Of a DNA stretch of 64,000 nt, positions 24,501-33,700 are shown piece by piece. The position numbers were made by a program, and so were the translations under genes. Position 1 is the first letter of the stretch, and every line of letters begins with the position of its first letter. The notes under the pieces were generated by a model that saw only the letters and a list, made by a program, of their open reading frames with translations, was not told where the DNA came from and did no database searches. Source of the DNA: Leuctra nigra. Taxonomy: Eukaryota > Arthropoda > Insecta > Plecoptera > Leuctridae. The DNA lies in NCBI GenBank assembly GCA_934045905.1, contig OW203762.1, positions 24,770,345 to 24,834,344 of the forward strand. The letters run 5' to 3'.

Positions 24501-25140
24501 TTGATGTCTTCGTAGTTGGATGAGAAGGAGACGTGTATCAACTTCACGATCGAGCGATGGTTCCCCGTCGCCAACATGTCAAGATACATGCCCATCAGAG
24601 TCTACGACTATTACGCACCTGGTAAGCATCTACTCCATCTCTCATCCAATGAAACCTTGTAATTCCACGATTATTTGATTTTGTCAGTTGCTCATTATAA
24701 ATTTAGTATCTTTTTCATTTGAGTGACTAATTAGCTTCGATTACTATAATTATTTATTAATCTGGAATAAAATCAACAAAATCAAATATTTTGAAAGTTT
24801 CTTATCAAGTCTTCTTCTAAAGTACTATACAATAATATGTTTGTTAATTAATAATAAAGACTAGTTAATTTAGCAGATATTCTCAGACCACCAAACCTGC
24901 TCACATTGATGACACATGTTACATGTCTGTATTTGTCATCTTCCAGAACGCTTCAACGAAACAATCTTCGACTCTCTCTCCACCTACCTTCTGAACATCT
25001 GCGAGGTGTGTGGCAGCAGTCAATGTCCGTACTGTCCCATCTACAACGCTGCCACCACCGTTGGCGGCACCTCCGTGGTTCTAATCCTCGTCTTCGTAGC
25101 TTCCATACTCTTCCGTCATTTAACACCGACTCAACTCTAA
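3559..25140 (+). CDS. Mcr: Macroglobulin complement-related protein (Mcr / Tep6-like), 27 coding exons, 1700 aa
   Basis: Exons: 3559-3959, 4762-4942, 5474-5642, 5792-5904, 6007-6147, 6264-6446, 6529-6597, 6711-6935, 7023-7209, 8944-9119, 9434-9685, 9897-10046, 10163-10302, 10538-10701, 10955-11178, 16818-16994, 17762-17944, 18495-18731, 19034-19218, 19556-19853, 20446-20632, 20976-21205, 21768-21929, 22938-23131, 24031-24205, 24516-24621, 24947-25140. Phases agree at every junction and the total is 5103 nt. Seen: short hydrophobic signal peptide (about residues 1-15), P/Q/W-rich repeats (about 30-115), A2M MG domains starting near TYFIVASRMVRPGQVYRV, the MG2 hallmark QTDKPIYKQG, an LDLa module (815-851), a thioester-site variant DCAEQT (Cys1126, Gln1129), an alpha-alpha TED region, and a C-terminal receptor-binding domain. 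It ends with a Cys-rich stretch and a hydrophobic segment (about 1677-1692). Family knowledge: LDLa inside an A2M protein marks insect Mcr, which is about the same length in Drosophila and acts in septate junctions and opsonisation. The start is the first ATG after the acceptor at 3548. Oddities are the N-terminal repeats and the retained Cys/Gln pair. Confidence 0.9.
3640..3890 (+). repeat. 33-bp-type coding tandem repeats (PW/Q-rich N-terminus of Mcr)
   Basis: Part of coding exon 1. Units of about 11 codons read TPRSPWQVQDQ, then drift to TTTRSPWQVQEP and TQRPWGQEP. Adjacent DNA units around 3673-3740 are almost identical, which suggests recent repeat expansion. The region is predicted to be disordered and lies between the signal peptide and MG1. 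Confidence 0.75.
7301..8102. mobile_element. hAT-type non-autonomous element with perfect 8-bp TSD
   Basis: The 802-bp insertion in Mcr intron 9 has 8-bp direct repeats ACCGCGTG at 7293-7300 and 8103-8110. Its ends are CAGAGATGGGCA and the inverted TGCCCATCTCGG. The subterminal arms consist of a short-period repeat on the theme AGATACAAGATA / TATCTTCTATCT. There is no transposase frame. The 8-bp TSD and the CAGAGATGGGC terminus are typical of hAT elements. Confidence 0.85.
8512..8909. mobile_element. hAT-type MITE with perfect 8-bp TSD
   Basis: The 398-bp element in Mcr intron 9 has TSD ATAATTAT at 8504-8511 and 8910-8917. The TIR starts TAGAGATGGGCCGATTCCGA. The arms are built from a GATTCCGATTC/GAATCGG-like short repeat. 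Its right end is only 34 bp from the start of exon 10 (8944). Confidence 0.87.
10538..10701 (+). other. Mcr exon 14: LDL-receptor class A module
   Basis: Encodes residues 796-850; the last cysteine (851) is completed by exon 15. The six cysteines follow the LDLa pattern, and the calcium-cage signature CDGVFDCEDGTDEAVC is intact. This module inside an A2M-fold protein is the main reason for calling the gene Mcr rather than a generic TEP. Confidence 0.9.
11514..13565 (+). CDS. LINE ORF1: PHD-like zinc finger, coiled coil, 10-aa repeats and esterase-like domain (683 aa)
   Basis: I chose ATG 11514 (MADVVELC) because the frame upstream has only the odd start MVINM. Near the N-terminus, CEKC...CEFC..W.H..C....W.CQVC is a PHD-like Cys/His pattern. 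A charged, coiled-coil-prone region follows, then 14 tandem decapeptides (HQDGNAALEV type). The C-terminal part (about residues 515-680) has the layout of SGNH-hydrolase (esterase) domains of CR1-type ORF1 proteins: a GD block, VFVGTRDMY where GTND is expected, and later a W-rich end. The Ser and Asn of the classical SGNH blocks look substituted (GDIT, GTRD), so catalysis is doubtful. Known for the family: ORF1p binds RNA and assembles the RNP. It overlaps the open ORF2 frame by 115 nt. Confidence 0.8.
   Translation: MADVVELCPSQGRKKVVKESDKCEKCRKGVRVGRQCEFCKVWRHFSCAGIVKKKGRRNAKIGWVCQVCESKVKLGANLKSLHTPPATTFVDFTEEEYGSGEGNQSEPEEAEEENDKELGLCAQSEVRKMCKFVREKKKKSRRVKNKIGKMKGIGVQPEVVRGIAAMFTHMSGKISKLEVTLEMMKTRIESNDGCVGDKLEDATQRDLIEDYEKNVKNKELKELENGADRYLWETEVDGRVNLLKETVNELSKEITFLYMQIFDLRKTKGKPVEKVLEQEQEETQVAQKDPDMPVYADEDSGDERSPAEVQAAPRSPDSSVQGYLSPGGHPVPVDRTVLRVPHLNQPLRLLRRPQEVEVQSLLEHQDGNAALEVHQDGNAALEVHQDGNAALEVHQDGNAALEVHQDGNAEPVEHQDGNAALEVHQDGNAEPVEHQDGNAAMEVHQDGNAALEEHQDGNAAPVEHQDGNAALEVHQDGNAALEEHQDGNAAPEEHQDGNAASVDGNVAPVEQSGCHLLIGDITGSMGIGFCSKKGFLAHQLPGIRIQELTEEVANYNIREEPVSVTVFVGTRDMYEGRSRREILDDITKLLEAVKVRFGVTCKVYMVGMLTGKGMGPRELNASVRDLCRECGVWNISLNNRRRVLEKWDWYRSIGEEVRAVIEERSGVKGHQGFWSRVVWRKIS
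12601..13020 (+). repeat. 30-bp coding minisatellite inside LINE ORF1 (14 units)
   Basis: Fourteen consecutive 30-bp units, caccaggacggcaacgcagc plus 10 variable bases. Each encodes HQDGNAxxxx with endings ALEV, EPVE, AMEV, ALEE or APVE. Higher-order order is visible: some variants recur two units apart. A degenerate fifteenth unit (VDGNVAPVEQ) follows. The repeats keep the ORF open on both strands, so antisense frames here are artefacts. Confidence 0.95.
13727..16657 (+). CDS. LINE ORF2: APE-type endonuclease and reverse transcriptase
   Basis: The open frame extends back to 13451. The conserved protein begins at GTMNIVSLNGK, so ATG 13706 or 13727 is a more likely start than 13451, which overlaps ORF1. 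Endonuclease signs: the early Asn (MNIVSL), GLSEAKW, VYAPQTG, VVVIGDFNAKVG and SLDSDHRLL (His motif). Reverse transcriptase signs: KNGRAPGIDEVTIEMVK, LFKKGDRKKCSNYRGVTLL, EQYGFRRGRSTIDAIF, AFLDLEKAYDRLPRE and catalytic YADD (15806-15817). The C-terminus has LRWFGHMKRM and GRPRDRW, as in many arthropod LINEs. All catalytic motifs appear intact. The clade cannot be fixed by eye; an RTE/CR1-like APE lineage such as Daphne is possible. Confidence 0.92.
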   Translation: MNIVSLNGKVEEIIDMMVERKLLFLGLSEAKWKGSGERKLRDGFKLWWSGGTEGKNGVAIVVSPQVCDFVVDVKCHSDRIMSLILKVRDRVMVEVVQVYAPQTGRPVEEKDSFIGELETVLEVASGNVVVIGDFNAKVGSDRRGYEEVLGKFGLDERNRDGEKLLEMCKRNGLKIGNTWFKKRRSHKITRYGYGEDRSESIIDYVCVGGSLKEGVVDVGVCPSVSLDSDHRLLACTLRVQVHRPVATVSHKRIKVWKLQDPAVKNEFCQVIRSREPVGELRDVEEEWEDFRNALVKEAEKLCGRSGGKRKEKETRWWNSRVKEAVREKRQAWQNYELQRTVENEQRYRICRRNVGSIVVEEKEKSMEDLAGKLVTDFEGNKKMFYGLIKGKRGTREELKSMKDNNGDLVCNVEEINSLWGEYFENLLNVGKKQGVPVGEGEQQFGEEVEEIGMEEELTEVEITRALKEMKNGRAPGIDEVTIEMVKAAGDAGIRWLYRVIKAAWKQKKIPTDWEKGVIVPLFKKGDRKKCSNYRGVTLLCQCAKLFEKIVECRLKNYVEEGLREEQYGFRRGRSTIDAIFTVRQMMEQQWEKGQAMHMAFLDLEKAYDRLPRERVWECLVKRGIGKELVERIKSMYRNSVSCVQSGVGRSEWFNISEGLRQGSVLSPMLFIIVMDELLKKVEPDEGIDTQTLIYADDVVVWGGTREEVQLKIDKWSEETEKMGLRISEEKSEVMTMERKKIRQGHARIKMRDGWLKEVEEFKYLGSLLTNKAKVDREVQERRRKAEGFYQAVRKLLWHEKFPKVCKMIMFKMYFLPILTYGAVTWSAGGKEVDQLQAAEMKFLRSVNGVTRMDRVRSMKIRRELRVERLGFKLGRERLRWFGHMKRMVTDRVPRRVFEAATVGTRRVGRPRDRWIGLIKDDVLERGGSWSELEAERQWEDRTMWRQFVEQLEVEEEKEDEEETPGMASRSPVVLRP
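17160..17687. mobile_element. hAT-type MITE with perfect 8-bp TSD
   Basis: The 528-bp insertion in Mcr intron 16 has TSD GGATTTCT at 17152-17159 and 17688-17695. The termini are TAGGGGTGTGCGAATA and its inverse. The arms are simple repeats of ATTCGAA/GAATATCG type. No coding capacity. Confidence 0.88.
19034..19218 (+). other. Mcr exon 19: altered thioester site (CAEQ)
   Basis: The exon opens with DCAEQTM, at the place where active A2M-family proteins have GCGEQNM. The first Gly is Asp and the second is Ala, but Cys1126 and Gln1129 keep the spacing that forms the internal thioester. The upstream exon ends LLHLPE. Insect Mcr proteins are generally described as lacking an active thioester, so this copy is worth checking. 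Confidence 0.85.
21430..21545 (+). mobile_element. 5S rRNA-derived SINE, truncated copy
   Basis: Lies in Mcr intron 22. It starts acccaacggctgg and matches the 5S rRNA body: tcggttctcg, gatcacc, ggttaagca and the box-C-like cttggatgggtgacc. It shares lineage-specific changes (tcagatcacc, tggatac) with the longer copy at 38971-39359. Homology ends shortly after the 5S part, so the SINE body is missing. Confidence 0.75.
21933..22630. mobile_element. TA-flanked MITE inserted at a 5' splice site
   Basis: The 698-bp element has ends CCGTATTAACTCGTGTATAA and its inverse. It is flanked by TA at 21931-21932 and 22631-22632. The motif GTGTATAAGACGCA recurs several times near both ends. Its left end is at the donor of Mcr exon 23: the exon stops at 21929, and GTA of the donor is G21930 plus the TA duplication, so donor positions +4 to +6 (CCG) come from the element. 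Confidence 0.85.
23165..23816. mobile_element. Degraded hAT-type MITE related to the one at 17160, with a nested insertion
   Basis: The left end taggggtgattgaatatg and the right end caaatattcgcacatcacta resemble the termini of the 17160-17687 element, and the same ATTCGAA-type subterminal repeats are present. No matching 8-bp TSD remains. A younger TA-flanked element (23220-23505) sits inside it. It lies in Mcr intron 24. Confidence 0.6.
23220..23505. mobile_element. TA-flanked pogo/mariner-type MITE nested in a hAT remnant
   Basis: The 286-bp element has ends CAGTGGAACCACCTTAGTA and, inverted, CAGTGGAACCTCTTTAGTA. TA lies at 23218-23219 and 23506-23507. The interior has a 17-G run (23329-23345) preceded by gggcatccgcaggattt, a string that recurs before the G run at 62334. 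CAGTGGAACC termini with TA duplication are typical of pogo/Tigger-like elements. Confidence 0.75.
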
Positions 25141-27753
25141 CAGCCAATTGCCGGGGAAAGTTGGCGGACTCCGCGATGCTGTAAACCGTAAGTGTAGCGT
25201 TTAAGGTGCCAAACGTGCACTGCAGTACAGCTTGAGACAAAATCTGTGCGGATTTCAGTCTACAGGCATTGAATTTGGTTGCCTGTTTTTATGATCTGAT
25301 ATTGTAAGTTAATTGATATGTTTATTTAATATGTATGTTCTGCATAAACGTACCTAACAGAGAGAGAAAAATCAGCACTGTTATTATCAAAGGGAAGTTC
25401 ACTTACAAATTTACTAAACCTTACGGTAGCATATTAAATATTACCATTTTATTTATGCTATCGTAGAAGGCACCTGCTAAATGTAGCTAAATGAAAATAC
25501 ATATTCTTCAGATGGAAAATCTGCTTCCAAACGTTAAAAAGAAAAGCCAAATTGTAGGTATGTAATGTATTGTATCATTTATGTACGACTTCTGAACGCA
25601 TACTCCTGTGTTTTTGTATTTTAAATTCTTACTCCGTGTTCTTTTTAAACATGAATATTTTGATACGACATATGTAGCGATACATAGGTATAGTTTATTA
25701 TTGTCAAGAGTCAAGAATTGCCTTGCCTGCTGCTTACGTAGAGTTTCATCTCATAAGTGTTTACAATTAAGTACCGGCTCTGTGCCACATGTACTTATCT
25801 CAACTGTATTGAGGATTGCGACAAAGCCCCGTACATAATGTAACATTGTTAAATAACTATTTATGTAGTGTAGGCTGTAAAGGCTTACGGAAATCAAAAT
25901 TATCCTTAGTTAATAACAATGAATGAGATCTAGGCAAGCAAGTAATCCATGAGCAAGTTTGTGCATGTAAGAGTAGGTAAAAGGCATGATGGAGCTTGAC
26001 CAAGCAGTGTAATTCTGTGAGTGTTTTTAAGAGTACACTGGTGTGTGTTAGCTCGCCACTCGCAATTAGTCTCGATGTCAAACCGTCCAGTTTTCTCAGT
26101 GACCGAGTCACTTCAGAGAAATAACTTACTTATTTCTATTTTATTATATTTTTACTATATTTTATTTTAGTCTAGTTTTTTTTTTATTTACACTCAATCG
26201 TCCAGATATTATTTCTTGTCATTAGATGAATCTCAGCATCTTTATCAGAGCATATTAAGTAGGGGACATTTTGTAATTTTAATGTTGTGCATAGTGAATG
26301 AAGGCATGGATGAAACCTGCTATGTTATTCGAGTGATCGACTCGATTCGTTGATCGTATTTACCATCCTTGATGACGTTAACATTTGAACATAGGACGAG
26401 ATATATAGAAATGTGTAAATCTCAAATTATTGTACATATTTTCATAACTAGAGTCTAGGATAGAGAAGCAAGGTATGGAACTGTAGTTATAGTTACTACA
26501 CTGTGATGCTTTATCCAACTGCTGAATTTGTGTTAAGATCATTCAAAACTTTTGTTTGGATCATGTAACAAGCACAAAAATGGTAGTTTGCCAGAATATG
26601 GTCAGCAAAGTTATGAAAGGCACAAGGGTGGAATCATTTTTTACATGTTTTATACAAAAAAAAAGGTAAAACAAGTTGTTTTATATTTTATAAATTTCTT
26701 TCCAGTTAATATTACAGAAGGAAGTGCTAAAATATTAACATTTGCATTAGCATTATTTCACAATGTATTTGAGTAATATAACGTCAGTTGCCTATATCAT
26801 ATTTAATATGAAACAAATTGATTGATGAGTACAATTCCTATTATAGTTTTCTTATAGGTATCTGTCTGTTTATTCTACAAGTGCTACTGCAAATTTTAGC
26901 AACTTGTATCTACCGGGTTCATAGATTGTATTTGAGTAGGCCTAACAAGATTGCTAGTGAGTCATGTTGAAAATGAATAAATAATATTTTCCTTATTATT
27001 AGACAACAAGACTTCTTATTAATAATCTAATTCCTATTCCCTCACTCTGTAGATGGGGAATACCAGTACATCAGTGTCATTATTTTCTCATTAACCATAT
27101 ACAGTTGGTTCTTACACAACAACAATAATAATGCAATTATTTGCTAATTGACATTTCTTATTATATTTAATTTAATTATTTCATTGGAACTGGCGTCTTA
27201 AAATCTGTGATCAAGTGACCTTGGTTATCTTAAACTAACATTTTGACCCCAGAGTTCAAATAATATTAATCAATCATGTGTACATTCTGAGTTATCTCAG
27301 GCTACAACTAGCTGTATTCTCTTAATTAGTCATATGCTAGCTTGCTGTACCTTAATTATACAGTAGGTAGGAAGTAATTATTATAAGAGCATCCTGTTTG
27401 AAGAGTGACAGTGGAATTGACACAGTGGCATTGAACATTTGCTTTATTCGTTATTATAAAGTACTATGCATCATATGGATGTTTAAGCTATGTGATATTA
27501 ATTTGATAATAATTTGATTATAAATTTCTCTGCCCAAGGCAAGATCATATTAAAGTTCAAAGATCGTCATAAAACAAAATTGAATCATCCAGATAAGTAA
27601 GTTCTTAAAACTGTGAAGAGTAACTGGTTCTAATAATTTGGTTGAATTTTGCAGCCTAGTAGAAAATATATTTTTACATTTCATTGAAATTGTTAGTTTG
27701 TTTGATTCTGCATCATACCAAATGATTTGTTGGTTGAATTAAGTTCTGCAAAG
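25141..27753. other. Intergenic: Mcr 3' UTR and TEP upstream region
   Basis: No gene recognised. The first clear AATAAA after the Mcr stop is at 26976-26981, so the Mcr 3' UTR may be about 1.8 kb long (inference). The promoter of the downstream TEP gene should lie in the last part, but no convincing TATA or initiator could be singled out. Confidence 0.4.
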
Positions 27754-30700
27754 ATGTGGTCGTGTACGCAGCTTATTGCACTGACTACTTTCGTAGTCCT
27801 CACATCTGCATCAACAAAAAGGTAAATATTCATTGAATTACAATGCCAAATTAAAAGTAGAATAATCTTATATTATTTCATTAAATTTAATTGATTGAAT
27901 TAGGACATGTTAAAATTGTGTAAAGGATGTAGTAGCATCATAATGTTATTGCAGTCTCCATTTCAGTCAATAAATTACAAATTAGTGCTAATTTCATTAA
28001 TTTACTTTTTTTGCAAATTGGTATTCAAAAATGTTAGTACTCTTGGGTAAGACTGTGTAAGTGACGAAATAGTAGATGGTCAAACCAAGTAATATTCATG
28101 ATTTTTTTCGTGTTTTTAGGACAGAGGTGAACATTTTTAGCTATAAAATTAAATTACATTAACCAATCACTTTGAACCGGCCACATCAGCGTTGTATGGG
28201 TTGCACTGAACTCTACGCTACATATATTATGTTGCTTTATTAATATTCTAGGGGATACATTTTGACAGCACCTCAACGTTTACTGGCTAATAGTTTGGAG
28301 TCAATATGCATCTCACTGCATGGCACCACTGGTCCAGCCCACGTCAAGTTGGAATTATTAGACAAAAGTGCAGAAAATGTGCTGAGTTCTACAAAACATA
28401 CCATGCAGAAAGGTAAACATTGAGCTGAAGAGACCAGAACTTCTATCGTTTATCTACTTGTCATGTGTTCGTGATTCTTTTCTCAATTCTTCAATCCACT
28501 TTCAATTAACTCTTTTCAATGTCAAGAGGCATCAATGTGCACATGCGAGTCTTGAAGTTTTTTTAAAATTACTGCATCCGAGTACATTACGACCTCTGCG
28601 ATTTTCAAGGCAATCGATGCGATTTTATCAAAAAAATCTTTTTTAACATTTTGAGAACAAACCAGATGTCAGTCATAATTTACTTGAGTTTGAGTGAATT
28701 GTGTGCCAGCACTCAATTTTCCAATCATTCATTTCAAACATAAAATATATCAGTTTTGATGAGCACCGAGCTTCCCTTTTCTTCGTAACAAAATGTCACA
28801 TACTAATGTTTAGATACTGAGTGCTTGGAGCTCTTCATACCGCACATCGAAGAGTTGGAAGCTCAACTTCGATTCCAAGCCAGCTTTGACCAGACGCTCG
28901 ACTACTTGATCAACAATACCAAGGCCGTCACCATTCAACTTAATCCACGAATCACCATCATTCAGACAGACAAAGCTGTCTATAAGCCAGGTCAATTAGT
29001 CAGATTCCGGATCATGATCGTCAATCATGAACTGAAGCCACTTACCGACCCGGTACGCAATCTTTATTATTTTCTCGAATGAAATTGCTCAGACTTGTTG
29101 CACTGCTGAGGCCTGGTTCGATTCCCAAGGTCATCCTTCCTGTCTGGGTTTTTTTTTGCCCCTTTACTCAGGCAAATGATGGGAAGGTGATCAACATACA
29201 TAGCATACTTATAATATGCTATGACCACCTTCCATGATCCATCCGACCCTCTCTTCATCATCATCTCCCAATCATCTTCAAAATCATGCATCCGTCGCCA
29301 ATTGAATACCTTTGAAAGCTAGTGATTCAAATATATTGTACTACTCGTTGATACATCGTGAGTTGTGCTCAACACTCAACAGTTTAGTATTATCTAAAAT
29401 GCATGAAAGTGAGTGATCTTGATTAAAAAATAATCAAATGTCCTTTCTTGCTATTTTTCTTATGGAGAAATCTATTTTGATTTTTGCATTACTTTTATAA
29501 GACGACACCACTGCGCTCAGTATCAAGGAGAGAAACACTGATTTAACAATCAATAATATTTTTATAATATTGTAATAATTGTATGTGATTTGTAGATATC
29601 GAAGGTATGGTTGGAAACTCCCACACAAGTACGCTTGGCTCAATGGCTTGAAGTGAAAACATTGAAAGGCCTTGCTCACCTAGAGTTTCAACTCTCACAA
29701 GAACCCATACTGGTAAAACTACAAATATTTCTAGACCTATACACCTGCAGATGCTAAATGAATGGCTTTTTCATGTAGAGTTATATAAATACACAGATCT
29801 GTTTTGGTTAAACTATGTATAAAATGTAATTGCAAAACACATCTTGTAATCACATAATATATCATTCAAATTCAACTTGATTGGCATGTTATCAATTTGT
29901 TTTAAATCAAAATGATGTTCACAGGGAAGTTGGTTGATCAACGTTGAGCATCAAAATGCTTCTGTGGAACGTCAGGGATTTTCTGTTAGCGAATACGTAC
30001 TACCTCGATACGAGGTAACAATCAAGCCTCCCGATTACATTCGAGCTGATGCTGAACAGCTCACTTGGGCAATATGTGCCAAGTAAGTTTTATAAAACTA
30101 AGAAAATAACTTCTCAAATATCCAAGTAGTATTTAAATCGGGGACTGGAACAGGAACCGAAAAGAACCTTTATTTTTATATTATTATTATCGAACATTAT
30201 TTGGGTTCTTTAATTTCATTGAATTTTTACTTCTTTGCCATTCATATCTTAAATTATTTACTACCATTTACAGGTTTTCAAATATATGATCACCAAGTAA
30301 AATTAATGTTACACATCAGAACATGTGAGTTCCTAAAAGTTGATTTAAAAAAAAAATAAAAAATTGAATTGTCTGAATTTAATGGAACCGATTGTAGCCC
30401 TTATGGAACCGGAATCGGAACCGTTATTTCATTTTCTCCAGTAACCGGAATCGGAACTGATATTTTTAAAAACTTGGAACAGGTACCAGAACCGATATTC
30501 ATTTGGGATCCAGTCCCTGATTTAAATTCAACACTTTAATAGGAAACCTACAGATGGGAAGAGCAGTCATTGCGGTTTTGATTTGTTGGAACTGGAAGAG
30601 TGGAAACATCGATTGGAAACGTTTCCAATGGACGTTTCCACCCTTCCAACGGAACAAAACCGCCATGACTACTCTTCATTCCACCGGTTCCGAAAACATA

Positions 30701-33700
30701 CCTGACTTCTTATACAGATTTATCAGCATAAATAAATACCTGTATTACATTCATCTTTTTTTCCACTTGGATCTCGGGCTTAAACATGCTAATTTCCATT
30801 TTGATATTAATTCATTTTATTACAATTCATTAAAAATGAATGAATGCTATGATTTTATATATTATCTACTAAAGTTGTTTTTATAGGTACCATTATATGG
30901 AAATCAAACTATAATGAAACTGCTACTTCCGACTTCCTCATGATCACATATTTTTTTCCTACATATTATAATTCAATAAAACTTGATGAAATGTGTCTCT
31001 AGGTACAGCTATGGTCTGCCAGTGAAAGGTAAAGTCAGTATAAAGGCAAAAGCCAACAAGTATTCATGGATGCCTTCTTGCGCTGACGTACATGATCAAG
31101 ACTTACAAGCAGATCTACATTATTCTCGACGTTGTCATGAGCCTCAACCTGATATCAACGTTATGGCCCAGGTAAGACTCCACATCTACTCGTACTGAGG
31201 TTTTTGAGTTACTAAAACAGTATAACTGAAAAATAATTATTCTATAAAAAATTTGCTTAGATAGTTTGCAAAGCGTGTTTGAAAATGGAATACGATGTAG
31301 TAAAAGGAAGTAGTGAAACTTCAACATTTTCATCGACCAATGATTAATTACTGAGGCTGATTTGTGTTCTCCTATCTTCTTATAAGTTCTTCACCTGAGT
31401 CACAAAGAATTTAAAAGACTATTCAGAAGCTGTGTGGGATACAGATTCCCCTAGTTTTTTTAAGATATGTCTTGTTCCAAAATTATAAGCCAAACCAAAA
31501 ATATTCAAGACCGAAAGTACATTTTGAAAAACATTCCCCTCTTTCAGCTTGATGATTGCTACAAGTTCAATGTGACTGGTCAACAACTCGGTATGTTGAA
31601 CGAAGACAAATACCACATTACACCCTCCTCTATAACCGTGTCAGCCACTGTTTCTGAAGCGAACACAGACATCGAACGAAATGCGTCTGAAACTACAGTC
31701 ATCACCCACAATGCACTCAGTTTACAATTTATACCTCACAGTCCACAGTACTTCAAACACGGCCTTCCATATCAAGGAAAGGTATATGTTTAAAATTTTA
31801 TTGGAATTTATCCAAATTGTTGATATGAATTGGGAATACAAATGTTTGTATTTATTTTAGGTTCAAGCACTTTTACCTAACTCACTCCCTGCACCAAATG
31901 AGGCCATTCAAATCTGCCTGGAGGTATCAAAGACAGACGCTTACTGGCAACGATTTTCTATTGGATGCCATAATTTTACCTCTGATATAAATGGCTTTGT
32001 ACACTTCACTATACCTCCTCATCAAAATAGTAGTGTTACATCATATTTATTAACAGTAAGTACATCTGTGGTTCAATATTTTGTGAATTATTAAGTGATA
32101 TATGAATTCCTAGAATTCAAGAAAAATTTGGCAAACTGTTAGAAAGTGGTAGCTACTCAACAAATGATAAAATGGTATTTGAAAGAAATGGATACCTAGA
32201 CTTAAAAAAATATTATGGAATCATCGGATGAAGTCTATGCTAACTTGTCGTCGACCTCAAGTAGGTAGTTTAGCTCTGATTTCATTGAAAATAACAAGGA
32301 TTTATTGTCAAGGAACCTGACCACTGACCAGTGGCCAATCTGTTAAGTTCAAATACCATTTTATGACTTATTGGGTGTACATCAAATTTCCACAGTTTTC
32401 AAATTGATGATGCAATCTTCTGTTTTCAATAAATGAATTTCTCTTAAATTGTACTTCATTAAATACTATTGGCCATATTGCACAATCAAAAACAATTTTT
32501 TCTTTTAAAGGCAAAGGCAACAAACCATGAGACTAAATACTACTCTCCCGAAAGACGTTGGTCTGCATCGATGTACCAACCGGTGATTTCACACAGTGTA
32601 TCTCCGTGGTATTCGCCTTCGAAGAGCTACATCCAGGTGCTGGACGAAGCAACCGAGAAACCACGGTGCAACTATCACCACACATTCCGCATGCAATTCG
32701 TTAAACCAGCCAATGATTCGCTCCCCATGTTCCACTACTTGGTATGAAAATTATTGTGTTTTGTGAGATTTATTAATTTAGCCCATAGTATCAGCCAAGA
32801 AGTGTAGTCTGCATATTGATTCTGATCAATATGTAATGGTATAGTCAATTACCATTAGATTAGGAAATTTTAGGAAATCAGATGTTACACTCTACCTCCC
32901 TCTGCTCCTTATAAAAACATGATTATGATATGGGTCAGAGAGAGGCAGAGTATGAACCATCTAATTTCCCTGACTCTACACAATGAAAGCTCCTAATTTC
33001 ATAAAATTGTTTGATTCACTTTCTATTTTAAGCCAATAAAAGGATTTTTTTATTAATCCATTTTAATTTTTTTTTTCATTGGGAAAAATTTGAAATTTCG
33101 ATTCTTTAAATAAAATATAATATTAATAGTTATTTATCTAATGGCGTTTTCCACTGGCCGCACTGGGGCTGCACTGAAATGATGTCACCATACAAAACTT
33201 ATTGCAAATTTCAAACTGAGTGCAGTCCAGTGCGGCCAGTGGAAAACGCCATAAGTTTGCTAGAGAAGTATTTTGGATTTTCTTCTCTTAAAATAGGTGA
33301 CTGCCCGTGGTGACTTGATAGCAAGTGGTCAAGTACATCCATTGCCAATACGAAGTGATGTACAACATGATGATATTATCGGCAAGGAATTGCTGAATGG
33401 GACTGACGACACATTGGAATCTGCTTACGACCGAGTGAATCAGTTCGGACTGAAGATATTGATCATTCCGAAGATGTCTCCAGAGAGTCAACTTTTGGTT
33501 TATTACGTGCGGGACAACGGTGAAACTGTTGCTACGTCGTTCCCCATCAAGATTGATCAGTGCTATGCAAACAAGGCAAGACATGTTTTTTTTCTTTGTT
33601 ACCTACTCTATTAATTTTCACCCCCTAATGTTTGTCAGGAAATAATCAAATTCAAATTGATTATTGTAGTAGGTAAAGGTACACTTCAACAATCCTTTTA

